Assembly (NCBI GenBank): GCA_014729935.1
Contig: WJJB01000243.1
Location: forward strand, 1 to 50,594
Length of the DNA: 50,594 nucleotides
From: Candidatus Bathyarchaeota archaeon
GTDB lineage: Archaea; Asgardarchaeota; Lokiarchaeia; Sigyniarchaeales; Sigyniarchaeaceae
Reading direction: 5' to 3'
Part shown: positions 35,003 through 43,612 of the stretch, in pieces
How positions within the stretch are numbered: the first letter of the stretch is position 1
Layout: every line of letters starts with the position of its first letter
The notes under the pieces: generated by a model
The model's input: the letters and a program-made list of their open reading frames with translations, nothing else
The model's database searches: none
What the model was told of the DNA's origin: nothing
Made by a program: the position numbers and the translations under genes

Positions 35003-36958
35003 CTAGAATCTGAAGGTCCAAGTGATGATGGAATGAAGATTCAAGGCATCTTGCACCCTGATTGGCAATCTAGCACCTTCAGCTTGATTGTCGAGATTTA
35101 CCCCCTCAAGATTCGGTGTCACGACGGTGGTCGGTAGCTTGTTATATCGGAGCATTTCTTTCATGGACTCCTCGTCGATTTCATCTAATTGCGACCAGTC
35201 ATTCAACCAGCGTGAGTACGCGTTGCAAGTCTCCGGCGTGAGGGAATGTTTCAACGCCTTGGTAAATCTCCATGTTTCTCCATCGAGTGAAAATTTACCA
35301 GGGAGGGAAAGCTCGAGTTCCTTAAGATCGCCCATGTCTCCATCGATAGAATCTTCACGCGTGTAAATTGCCATCACGATGATTTCTTTAGTTTCCTTGC
35401 AGATGGTGGCAAGCACGTTTATTCCAGTTTCACGGTCTTCCGAGTTGGTTTTCTCTCCACCATCATCCACCACGGTAGTGCGCACCTCAATCTTTTCGGG
35501 CCCTAGTCTCTGAAAGAGGCTATATACGTGAAAAATGGGCTTCTTCACCAGGATGAACGGTTCATTCCATGCGGGATGGGAGGGGTAGACCTTGAAAAGG
35601 GAGGCACGATTTACCAAGTGCGCGTACTTGTTCCAATGGCTGGAATGGGGCGGGATGTCCATCGGCCCGTCTGACAAGATAGATGGGCATGTAACTTCCT
35701 CATGCGTTCTCAAATTCCGACTAACTGGCATCGTGGTTACCGTGTTCCTGTAACCACCAAAAGGATATCTCTCGTCTATCATGTGGAGGTTATCACTATA
35801 CACGCCATGGAGGAAAAACCATTCAGGCGCTTCAGTTTCCAAATATTCCAACAGGCGCATGTAATACTCTGCGACAAAACACGGATAGTATGTTGTTTCC
35901 CTGAACCTGTAAACGGGATCTTGCCTCGTCCCATTCACGCAGGAAAGGAAAGGATCCGCTTCGTCCAATAAGAAGGGAACGGGATGCGTGGTGAACCTGT
36001 CGAATTTCTCAATCGTGGTAATATATTTCTTCATGGTATCAAGCATGTAGTCCATCCTTGGATGGTTGAATTGTCCAGGCATCCCTCCTTTCACGTGGCA
36101 CGAGATGAAATCAACTGGGACATTTTGAGCAGTAACATGTTCCAAGAAACCTTCCAAATATTGCGTGCTCCATGCAACAGCAGGACCACCAATCCGCAAC
36201 CTGGGATCAATATCCTTGATTATTCCTGCGGTTCGCTCGTATAGCTCGTAGTATTCTTGAGGTTCGCTTCCCCAAAATGCCAATCCATCTGGTTCGTTCC
36301 ATAGCTCGAATAACCAGCTCGTGATGGCATCCTTGCCAAATCTCTCCTGGAGATGCGTTACAGTTTTTCTTACCAACAAGCCCCACATTTCATGAGACCT
36401 AGGGGGACTTGCAGCGATGGCGGGGGGGTGATCCTCGATATCATTGGGAAAATCAAAGTCAACCAACTCATCCCTGGCGCCAGGTTGGTAGTGTTCATGT
36501 GCTTCCTTGGCATACATGGCGAGTTCTGGTGGCATGAATCCAAGCTCAACGAATGGAATACAACCAGCATCGAGGAACGTGCTATAAACAGCATCCAGTC
36601 TTTCAAAATTGCATTGCAGGATGGATCCATTCCAAGATACATCTACCAATCCTGCATTTTTCTCCCCTTGCCTATCTCCACCATCTCCCGTGAACATATT
36701 ATGGCACCTGACATACCTGAAAGCAGACCGGGGATGTTCCTTGAAAGGCGCCACGCCCTCTCCGACAGGGTAACTAATATCAGCATTTCCCCTCATTGCG
36801 GCATGGTTATTTGCATCACGCAGAAGTTTGAATGTGCATTGCCCCAAGGGGTCAAGGATCGCACGGACCTCGTCAAAACCAAGGTCTCCCATGATTTTCG
36901 GAACGATACCAATCGATTTGGCGGGATTTACTTGAAATTTGAACCGCATGTCAACCAT
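35003..36958 (-). CDS. GH39-like glycoside hydrolase
   Basis: The 651-residue enzyme resembles family 39 (beta-xylosidase / alpha-L-iduronidase type). A (beta/alpha)8 barrel covers roughly residues 30-480. The acid/base Glu is in SWLFELWNEPDGLAFWG, and the likely nucleophile region is VPFLLDEADPFLS. A strand RLRIGGPAVAWSTQYLEGFL lies between. A C-terminal beta-rich part (about 490-651) follows. There is no signal peptide or membrane helix, so it seems to be cytoplasmic. It presumably removes terminal sugar residues from oligosaccharides; the exact sugar is unknown. Confidence 0.8.
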   Translation of the reverse strand: MVDMRFKFQVNPAKSIGIVPKIMGDLGFDEVRAILDPLGQCTFKLLRDANNHAAMRGNADISYPVGEGVAPFKEHPRSAFRYVRCHNMFTGDGGDRQGEKNAGLVDVSWNGSILQCNFERLDAVYSTFLDAGCIPFVELGFMPPELAMYAKEAHEHYQPGARDELVDFDFPNDIEDHPPAIAASPPRSHEMWGLLVRKTVTHLQERFGKDAITSWLFELWNEPDGLAFWGSEPQEYYELYERTAGIIKDIDPRLRIGGPAVAWSTQYLEGFLEHVTAQNVPVDFISCHVKGGMPGQFNHPRMDYMLDTMKKYITTIEKFDRFTTHPVPFLLDEADPFLSCVNGTRQDPVYRFRETTYYPCFVAEYYMRLLEYLETEAPEWFFLHGVYSDNLHMIDERYPFGGYRNTVTTMPVSRNLRTHEEVTCPSILSDGPMDIPPHSSHWNKYAHLVNRASLFKVYPSHPAWNEPFILVKKPIFHVYSLFQRLGPEKIEVRTTVVDDGGEKTNSEDRETGINVLATICKETKEIIVMAIYTREDSIDGDMGDLKELELSLPGKFSLDGETWRFTKALKHSLTPETCNAYSRWLNDWSQLDEIDEESMKEMLRYNKLPTTVVTPNLEGVNLDNQAEGARLPIRVQDALNLHSIITWTFRF

Positions 36959-37053
36959 CTAATGACTTGGTGCGACGCCTAAAAAAAACCTTCGCGATAC
37001 CTGTTGGACAAGATGCGCAAAATCTGAGGTTTTTTCCCTCTTGGACTCATCTT

Positions 37054-37302
37054 CTAGGAACATGAAACTGGAATGCCAACTGGAAACCCATTCCATGAAC
37101 CATCCTTGAAATTCTTGGATTCCCCCATTTTTTCTTGATACATTTTCTCAGATCTCATGTTTGCAATGAATCTTGCTAGCTTGAACCATATCCCCTTCAA
37201 TGGTTCCTTTCCATCATCGCAGATGGCATCCAAGACGCCCTGCAAGTCCTCGCTTATGAAACCGATTTCATTCCAAGAGAAAATGCATCCATCCTTGAAC
37301 AT
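37054..37302 (-). CDS. Possible small protein, unknown
   Basis: An 82-residue frame reads SWNEIGFISEDLQGVLDAIC and then a basic helical part (GIWFKLARFIANMRSEKMYQ). Amino-acid use looks protein-like, but there is no clear ribosome-binding site or family. It lies between the GH39 gene and repeat copy D. It could be a real small gene or chance. Confidence 0.35.
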   Translation of the reverse strand: MFKDGCIFSWNEIGFISEDLQGVLDAICDDGKEPLKGIWFKLARFIANMRSEKMYQEKMGESKNFKDGSWNGFPVGIPVSCS

Positions 37303-37394
37303 TTATGAATCAATCCGTGAGAATATCAATGCTTGAGAATGGATTGAACATGATAGGTCTTCAAGGATTGGTGGCCCGATACTTGTAAGGAATT

Positions 37395-37447
37395 GAACTA
37401 CCACGCCCTAAACTAAAGGACGTGGCTTTCTGGTGGAAAACGGGTAA
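37395..37447 (+). repeat. Dispersed hairpin repeat, copy D
   Basis: Starts GAACTACCACGCCCTAA, then ACTAAAGGACGTGG, CTTTCTGGTGG and AAAACGGGTAAA, nearly identical to copy B. It lies in the 172-base gap between the end of the methyltransferase gene and the small frame, oriented opposite to both. Nothing else is seen in that gap. Confidence 0.75.
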
Positions 37448-37474
37448 AACATCATGGGATGACCATCAGGGATT

Positions 37475-38266
37475 TCAAGATTTGGCACCGTTGATGATTT
37501 TCTCGATACGTTCCTTGGCGAGCTCGCAATACTCGGTGCTGATATCCACACCAATACCCGTGCGATCATTAATCCTGGAGGCAAGTAATGTTGTACCGCT
37601 TCCCATGAAAGGATCCAATATCACGTCATCCTTGTATGAGAATAACTTGATGCATCGATCCGGTAACTCCACGGGATACGGGGCGGGATGGCCAACCCGC
37701 TTTTTCGATTCGCCAGAAAACGTCCACAATCCATTAGTCCATTCAAGGAATTCATCTCGTGAGATGGTAGATTCTCCCTTCCTGGATTTCTTCCATTTAT
37801 CCTTGTACAGGATGGCGATCAGCTCGACGGGGGCTATCACGTATGGCGCACTCGCACTCATCCAAGATCCCCACGCCGTGCGCCTGGAGATATTTCCCTC
37901 GTTCCAAACAACGGTAGAGTGATACTTGAACCCTACCTTCTTGGCAATGTGTATCACGTCGGCATAGACGCTTTGCTGCCCTCCCTTGTTCTTGTCTAAT
38001 GGGATATTCAAGCAAAACCTGCCATCATCTTTCATCAAGCCGTGCACGCGCTCCATCCATGAATTCGTGAATTCAAGGTATTTCCCGTAGGGAATATCAT
38101 CCTTGAAATCACCATATTTCACGTCAACGTTGTATGGTGGTGATGTAACCACCAAATCTATCGAACCAGCGTCCACTGTTTTTATTTCCAAGATATCTCC
38201 CTTGATAATGAGAGACCGATTATCTAGTGACTTGTAATACCATCCGTCCTTGCTGGTATTTGCCAT
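37475..38266 (-). CDS. Site-specific DNA methyltransferase (N4-cytosine/N6-adenine type)
   Basis: The 263-residue enzyme has the catalytic motif TSPPY at residues 41-45 and, near its end, the AdoMet loop DPFMGSGTT. This is the beta-class order, with motif IV before motif I. The S-P-P-Y form is commonest in N4-cytosine enzymes but also occurs in N6-adenine ones. The target-recognition region lies between (RRTAWGSWMSASAP). No restriction endonuclease is nearby, so it is an orphan, perhaps regulatory or a solitary defence remnant. It is divergent from the 38406 gene. Confidence 0.9.
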   Translation of the reverse strand: MANTSKDGWYYKSLDNRSLIIKGDILEIKTVDAGSIDLVVTSPPYNVDVKYGDFKDDIPYGKYLEFTNSWMERVHGLMKDDGRFCLNIPLDKNKGGQQSVYADVIHIAKKVGFKYHSTVVWNEGNISRRTAWGSWMSASAPYVIAPVELIAILYKDKWKKSRKGESTISRDEFLEWTNGLWTFSGESKKRVGHPAPYPVELPDRCIKLFSYKDDVILDPFMGSGTTLLASRINDRTGIGVDISTEYCELAKERIEKIINGAKS

Positions 38267-38360
38267 GATGTTGCTTCGCCTCGCACGTGCCGGGGAGTCG
38301 TCTCCGGGTGAGCGTTATCATTCAATATCCACCATGGTTTAAAATAGGCACGCAGCAAGA

Positions 38361-38370
38361 AACTATATAT
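38361..38370 (+). promoter_or_regulatory. Putative TATA box
   Basis: AACTATATAT lies 36-45 bases before the TTG start at 38406, and GAGGTGG (38389-38395) then gives a ribosome-binding site ten bases before that start. The pair supports both promoter and start choice. Confidence 0.45.
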
Positions 38371-38405
38371 CGTTTCACCTTGAATATTGAGGTGGAAAGT
38401 TCAAT

Positions 38406-39038
38406 TTGTCTACTAGCGTGGTTAACATGGTATTAAAGGAAAATGGAAGGTTCATTCTCGAGCACCGGGACAGGATGGAGCTTTCTCGAATGATACTTGG
38501 AGCTTTGGAAGGCCAGGAAGTTTCCTTGGATAATTCACTGATATTTCCCGTTTCCCTTTCAAGCATGTGGATGATCGGAGCAATGTTGGATGCGGGAGAC
38601 GCAGGCACCATCTCCAAGAATACATGGTCCCCAGACAAGAAATCGTTTCCAGTTGATAAACGCACGAAATCGATCTTGTTCATTGAACCACTCTTGTGGA
38701 AAGAAAGTGACTCCTTGCGAAACGCGGGCAGGTGGTTGGATTCCCTCGCAAGGAAAAGAAAAGTTTCAAAGCATTTGAAAGAACTACCGCGACGGGTGGT
38801 ATGCTGGTTCACTGATTTCAAATACAAGGAAGCACAAAAAGGGGTGCCGATAACATGTGCTTTGCATGTTCAAGAACCAGGACACATCGATTTGCACGGC
38901 AGTCATGCTATGTTAGAAACCGGGAAAAAAATGGATCTGGATGGTGCCATTGGAGATGCAGGTTGGGATCAGGAATTCGCCTTCATGGAGAAGCACGAGG
39001 TTGTTCTTGACAAGCTCAAAACCGAGTTGTGGGATTGA
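38406..39038 (+). CDS. Unknown soluble protein
   Basis: The 210-residue product begins at a TTG supported by GAGGTGG at ten-base spacing (alternatives: GTG 38418, ATG 38427). It is a mixed alpha/beta chain with no membrane helices. Notable segments are FPVSLSSMWMIGAMLDAGDA, the basic LARKRKVSKHLKELPRRVV, and a C-terminal GHIDLHGSHAMLETGKKMDL. No catalytic motif was recognised. It is followed 39 bases later by a membrane protein gene on the same strand. Confidence 0.6.
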   Translation: MSTSVVNMVLKENGRFILEHRDRMELSRMILGALEGQEVSLDNSLIFPVSLSSMWMIGAMLDAGDAGTISKNTWSPDKKSFPVDKRTKSILFIEPLLWKESDSLRNAGRWLDSLARKRKVSKHLKELPRRVVCWFTDFKYKEAQKGVPITCALHVQEPGHIDLHGSHAMLETGKKMDLDGAIGDAGWDQEFAFMEKHEVVLDKLKTELWD

Positions 39039-39077
39039 TGTGACGTCAATATGGACCTAAACAGGCGGAGTTAATCC

Positions 39078-39584
39078 ATGGTTAAGGGAATGGAGAAAAT
39101 ATTTTGTTTCCTGCGCGCACGGGGGATTTATTTTATTGCGCTCATCCTTGCCCTCTCGATCTTAGCACTGGCGACCCCCGTGGCATCATACGATGACGGA
39201 AGTGACGTGACTGTTTTCTGGTATTGGGCTTTGAACGTGAACAGGAATTCTGGAGATATCTGGTTTAACACGAGCAAGCTTGCAGTTTTAGGTGCCATCT
39301 TGGAAACTGCCATCATTGGTGTGACCGTTTCACTTCTATTCAAGGTGCTTGCATGGCTGGTGAAAGGGGAAACGACCGGAAAGCAAAAACAGATACGAAT
39401 ATTCTTGCTTCTATCGGGTATCTTCCTTATATTGGCGGCGATGGGATACATGATCGGCACGGAAGCATATATTGAAAACGCTTGGCAGAGATACAACGTG
39501 GGATTCGGTCTCGTTGCGAGTTTCATTGGTTCCGGAATTTCGTTCATCCTTCTCGTTCCCCACTGGAAGGAACGCGATACATGA
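39078..39584 (+). CDS. Four-helix membrane protein, unknown
   Basis: The 168-residue protein has four hydrophobic helices: IYFIALILALSILALATPVA, VLGAILETAIIGVTVSLLFK, IFLLLSGIFLILAAMGYMIG and GFGLVASFIGSGISFILLVP. An extracytoplasmic loop (VNRNSGDIWFNTSK) lies between the first and second. GGCGGAG at 39064-39070 is a fair ribosome-binding site. The tetraspan layout has no family match that I recognise. Confidence 0.65.
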   Translation: MVKGMEKIFCFLRARGIYFIALILALSILALATPVASYDDGSDVTVFWYWALNVNRNSGDIWFNTSKLAVLGAILETAIIGVTVSLLFKVLAWLVKGETTGKQKQIRIFLLLSGIFLILAAMGYMIGTEAYIENAWQRYNVGFGLVASFIGSGISFILLVPHWKERDT

Positions 39585-39686
39585 CATGCCATTATCCCGC
39601 ATCTTGATTTCTCTCATCATCACGTTCTTGATGGACCTTGATATATCAACAAAAAAAGGAATAGAACATGGTGATGGTTAACACAA

Positions 39687-42650
39687 TCATGCCAAGAAAT
39701 TATCCATTTCGATGGATGCCAGCAACCTGAGGAGCATGGCATTGTGCGGGATCCACACTTCATTGGGATTTGAAGGCACGCCATCTTTCATCAACGGGTT
39801 TCCCGGCCAGCTGGCGATCATGCCAATATCTCCAAATTCTTCCAAGAAAGCCAAGTCATTGTAATCAATACCATGGCGTTCAGCTTCTTCCTTGGTTGGG
39901 CGCACTTGTGCCATGCCGTTTGGGAGCGCCCCAGGGACGGCACCACGGGGATTCCGGGCATACCCAAGTCGATGATGGTATTGCGGGAAATTTACAGTTC
40001 CCACTCCTTCCATCATGCACACGCCAGCGGGATTAACGCCAAAAATCCAATCAAGCATTGATTGTACGATGAATGGCTTTCCTCCAGCAGGATTCACCCG
40101 CACCATCAGGGATTGCAACCACGCACTCGTGAGGATATCTGTCTGCCGTTCTGCACCATGAAACAAGATATTTTGTGGTGTTCCATTGATGGTAAGGCGA
40201 CCGTGCTTGATCCGGAACGGCTCATCGAATAGCAGCGAGAAATGATTGTCTTGGATGTCTTGCACCTTGGAAAGGATTGCTGCGGGGATCGTGCGGTTAT
40301 ACGTGAGGTAATGGGTGAGAATATTGCCCAGGAGGTAGTATCCGTTCCACCCGAAATGGAGGTGATAGGTTTCGGCATCCGGGATGCTGGAGAGGCTCGG
40401 GCTGATGCCGGTATTAAGCAAGTCATCGATAAGCGCATCGAAACTCGACCAGTTTCCATGAAAGAGGGATTCCTCCTCTGCATAGTATAACTTCCCTATG
40501 AAAGACTGGACGTCATCCGGGTACCCTCCCTGCATTGATTGGTAACGGGCGTGCACGTTGGCAGCAAGGTTCCTGAGATGGGTGGTGTCATTAATGACCC
40601 AAGCTGGAAATTCCGTGCCGGGGTGGATGGAAAGGCTTTCATCGATCAATCGAGCCGCATGCATGATTGATGCGGCGATATCATATCCCCTGTACCAATC
40701 AAGAAACGTGGAATTGAACCCATCGATGGGGACGCACCAGTCTTGGTTATTGAACCAGCAACGCCTGGGCGTGGTCCAATCCCGTTCAGGAGGCCCCCAA
40801 TAAGACATTGATGCGGTGCGGCCTGCCTGGTTCCTGAACCCGCGAACCGTTTCGAAGACCAGGTATTGGAACTGGGGTCCCCGGATTCCCTCTTCATTTA
40901 CCAAGTTCACTAGGTACAATGCCCCCCACAATGCCTCGTCCGAGACATCCGGCAGGTTACTATCCGTGAGGTCGGGGAGAGCAGAGAACTTGCCCGCCGG
41001 ATCCAAGAGTGCGCACTCTGCAAGCGCCTGCATGCAATACCATGAGGTCTGAAACCAGTTTATATGCTTATTATAGTCTCCAGCGTCATACCATGCACCT
41101 GTCAAGTTCTTGTAGATCCAGTCATCCTCATTGCTACCATTAAACACGAGGGCGTCATCCATGTGGCCGGCGGCATGCCCTGGATATCCATCTACCAGAT
41201 CCTTCACCTTGTAATTATCGCGTTGATAATAAAAGAATCTCATTGCCATCTCGATAGCATCATCATACACGTTGCTCCCGATCCTAAAAGTTGTACTTTT
41301 CACTACATGTCCATTCACGGTAGCACGGGCGCGATATTCTCCCGTGGTATTGATGCCGGTGAAGTTTCCCACCATGTATGAATGCCCATATCGGGTTACA
41401 TTCTTCATCAAGGAGCCTTCATGGACAATCGAGCCGGTGGTGGCATCATGAATGGTGAAATTTGCCATTTCAGGGAGATCACTTGTTGGCTTAACGGACT
41501 GGTACAGGATACGTTTCGGGGCATTATTGTAATAACCTACTTGATTCACGAGAAGTAATGGTTGGTTCATCCTGTTCCGGTCATGTTGTATCGCCACCAA
41601 CGCGGGAATCAACGCTCCCGAGCATAAGACAAGGGACGCGAGCACTCCAGCCTTTACAGATGGTAGCCGGCGAGCTAGCCTTGCCGGGTGCCAGGACCCG
41701 CGCCCTTTTTCGTGCCACCAGCGATAAATGCTCCTGGAAGCGAATAGCACGAAAATCGATGTCGATCCGACGAATAACCAGGACGGCCAATGCGCCAAGG
41801 CGTAGTACTGTTCAATTTCCAAATCAAACATCATTTGCTCCCCTTCAAGTGGCACGGTGAAGGAGGCAATGAATTGGAGCAGTGCAATAATTCCAAGGGA
41901 AAAGATCAGGAGGGGAACCGTGATGAAAAGGGCGCGCTTGGACTCACTCGATCGCGTCTCCTGCTTCGCCTTCAATTTCTCCACGGTGAAGGCAATGAGG
42001 CACCCAGGAAAAGCAATGGTAGTTAAAAGAACGTGTAATTGCATCTTGAAACCATAAATGGCATGGGGATGGAAATTCGTGATGCCAACAAGGAAGAGCC
42101 ATACTACCAAGAATCCTCCCAGCAATGTCCATCCAAGGAGGTTACTCTTGCGGGATTGTGTATTGCTATTGATTGAAAGGAAGATCATGGCAAGGAATGC
42201 CACGATCGCGGGCCATGCAGGAAGCCGGTAAGCAAATTGCGTGCTAAACCAGTTGTTAGCTATCTTGAACCATGGATCCCACGTTATTCCCATGGCGATT
42301 AGGAGGATTGCAGTGATGCCCCCTGAGACGACTAATATCTTTCGTTCTTGTTGTCTTGAAAGCCGGAACGCGCCATCATTGCCTGGATGGAACCTGAACA
42401 CGAGAAATGCGGAAATGAGCAATATCAACATTATATTGAACCATAAGGTCCCCCAAAAAACATCGGTATCCCATAAGGTTTGCCAGAACGTGAGTCCATT
42501 TCTGCCGTTCCACCAGAAAGGAAATGCTGCACGCTCCAAGTAATTATCTGCAAGATCAGCCGCCAAGAGTCCAAGAGAAACCACCACGGGAAGCACCAGC
42601 AAGTATCCATGGAAACGTCTTGGGGGCCGCTGTTTGGCTTTGGGCCTCAT
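39687..42650 (-). CDS. GH9 glycosidase fused to a nine-helix membrane domain
   Basis: The 987-residue protein has a basic N-terminus (RPKAKQRPPRRFHGY), then about nine membrane helices up to residue ~365. An Ig-like domain of the CelD N-terminal type follows (LLVNQVGYYNNAPKRILYQS), then a family 9 catalytic (alpha/alpha)6 barrel. Catalytic marks: the Asp pair in GAWYDAGDYNKHINW, the His region PQYHHRLGYARNPRGA, and the late Glu in SNPNEVWIPHNAML. An odd helix number with a positive N-terminus inside puts the enzyme outside the cell. GH9 enzymes are endoglucanases or exo-glucosaminidases. Membrane tethering by a multi-helix domain, rather than a signal peptide, is unusual. Confidence 0.88.
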   Translation of the reverse strand: MRPKAKQRPPRRFHGYLLVLPVVVSLGLLAADLADNYLERAAFPFWWNGRNGLTFWQTLWDTDVFWGTLWFNIMLILLISAFLVFRFHPGNDGAFRLSRQQERKILVVSGGITAILLIAMGITWDPWFKIANNWFSTQFAYRLPAWPAIVAFLAMIFLSINSNTQSRKSNLLGWTLLGGFLVVWLFLVGITNFHPHAIYGFKMQLHVLLTTIAFPGCLIAFTVEKLKAKQETRSSESKRALFITVPLLIFSLGIIALLQFIASFTVPLEGEQMMFDLEIEQYYALAHWPSWLFVGSTSIFVLFASRSIYRWWHEKGRGSWHPARLARRLPSVKAGVLASLVLCSGALIPALVAIQHDRNRMNQPLLLVNQVGYYNNAPKRILYQSVKPTSDLPEMANFTIHDATTGSIVHEGSLMKNVTRYGHSYMVGNFTGINTTGEYRARATVNGHVVKSTTFRIGSNVYDDAIEMAMRFFYYQRDNYKVKDLVDGYPGHAAGHMDDALVFNGSNEDDWIYKNLTGAWYDAGDYNKHINWFQTSWYCMQALAECALLDPAGKFSALPDLTDSNLPDVSDEALWGALYLVNLVNEEGIRGPQFQYLVFETVRGFRNQAGRTASMSYWGPPERDWTTPRRCWFNNQDWCVPIDGFNSTFLDWYRGYDIAASIMHAARLIDESLSIHPGTEFPAWVINDTTHLRNLAANVHARYQSMQGGYPDDVQSFIGKLYYAEEESLFHGNWSSFDALIDDLLNTGISPSLSSIPDAETYHLHFGWNGYYLLGNILTHYLTYNRTIPAAILSKVQDIQDNHFSLLFDEPFRIKHGRLTINGTPQNILFHGAERQTDILTSAWLQSLMVRVNPAGGKPFIVQSMLDWIFGVNPAGVCMMEGVGTVNFPQYHHRLGYARNPRGAVPGALPNGMAQVRPTKEEAERHGIDYNDLAFLEEFGDIGMIASWPGNPLMKDGVPSNPNEVWIPHNAMLLRLLASIEMDNFLA

Positions 42651-42746
42651 GTGATGATATTAGCCGGGGGCTATTTATAGGAGTGCTTGGAAATTCACGT
42701 GACCGTCATTCACTTATAGAAAAAGGGCAGGAATGCTTCCTGCATT

Positions 42747-43610
42747 TTAGTCGCGGTGTTTTTTGATTAATTCCCGCAATGTGTCGGGATCGTGCTGGCC
42801 CCGTTTCCACAAGGGCGTTTGCTCCTTGGAATATACCTGTTGCTGTCCCTCGAACGTTGGTTTCTCCCGGGTGTAGAGGACCCCGAGGGCAAGCCTGTCC
42901 AAATCAGTTGCCACCTCGAATGCCTTACTCCTGTCTGTTCTATCGTGGTCATCTTCAAGGTAATATGTATTCTCCTTGTACCACTTGTAGGTATTTATCT
43001 CGTTGAAGGATGGACAGGGTTGCAACATGTCAACCAACGCGTATCCTTCATGTTGGATGGCTTCCTTCACGATATCAACTGCTTTGTCTTGATCACCGCA
43101 ATACGCCCGTGCAACGAATGAAGCATTCAAAGCTATTGCTGTGGTTAATGGATTGAACGGTTCCAGTATCACGCCATCAACCTGCACGGGGGTCACCATT
43201 CCTTTCATGGATGTGGGGGACGCTTGCCCCTTGGTTAGCCCGTAAATCATATTATCGTGGACCAAGTGCAATAAATCAGGGTTTCGCCTGATGCCGTGGA
43301 TGAAATGGTTGCCCCCTTCTCCGTAGTTGCACCCGTCACCACTATCCGCGATGACCGTTAATCTCGGGTTCGTGGCTTTTATCGCCGTGGCAACTGGAAC
43401 CGACCTGCCGTGTAACCCGTTAAAAAAGTTGCACTTCAGGTAATGCGGGAGCTTGGCTGCCTGCCCGATGCCAGAGACGAACACCACATCACTTGGGGTG
43501 ATCTCAAGTTCCGCGAGGGATCGCTTGATGATCTTGATGATGGAAAAATTGCCACAACCAGGACACCAAGCCATATCTATGTCGCCTATGTCGTAATCCT
43601 TTACATCCAT
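42747..43610 (-). CDS. 2-oxoacid:ferredoxin oxidoreductase, beta subunit
   Basis: The 287-residue subunit binds thiamine diphosphate: WCPGCGNFSIIK at the start (C16, C19 for Fe-S), then VIADSGDGCNYGEGGNHFIH as the TPP/Mg site, and YGLTKGQASPTS. With the alpha-gamma subunit it oxidises a 2-oxoacid to acyl-CoA, reducing ferredoxin. The KGQASPTS motif and short length fit the two-subunit KorAB/VorAB-like class. No delta ferredoxin gene is adjacent. It lies two bases after the alpha gene. Confidence 0.93.
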   Translation of the reverse strand: MDVKDYDIGDIDMAWCPGCGNFSIIKIIKRSLAELEITPSDVVFVSGIGQAAKLPHYLKCNFFNGLHGRSVPVATAIKATNPRLTVIADSGDGCNYGEGGNHFIHGIRRNPDLLHLVHDNMIYGLTKGQASPTSMKGMVTPVQVDGVILEPFNPLTTAIALNASFVARAYCGDQDKAVDIVKEAIQHEGYALVDMLQPCPSFNEINTYKWYKENTYYLEDDHDRTDRSKAFEVATDLDRLALGVLYTREKPTFEGQQQVYSKEQTPLWKRGQHDPDTLRELIKKHRD

Positions 43611-43612
43611 TG

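Noticed and set aside
37475..38266. Restriction-modification system
   Set aside because: The methyltransferase is clear but no endonuclease or specificity gene is adjacent, so it is called an orphan.
41558..42132. Several antisense frames within the GH9 gene
   Set aside because: They overlap a well-supported 987-residue gene and have no motifs.
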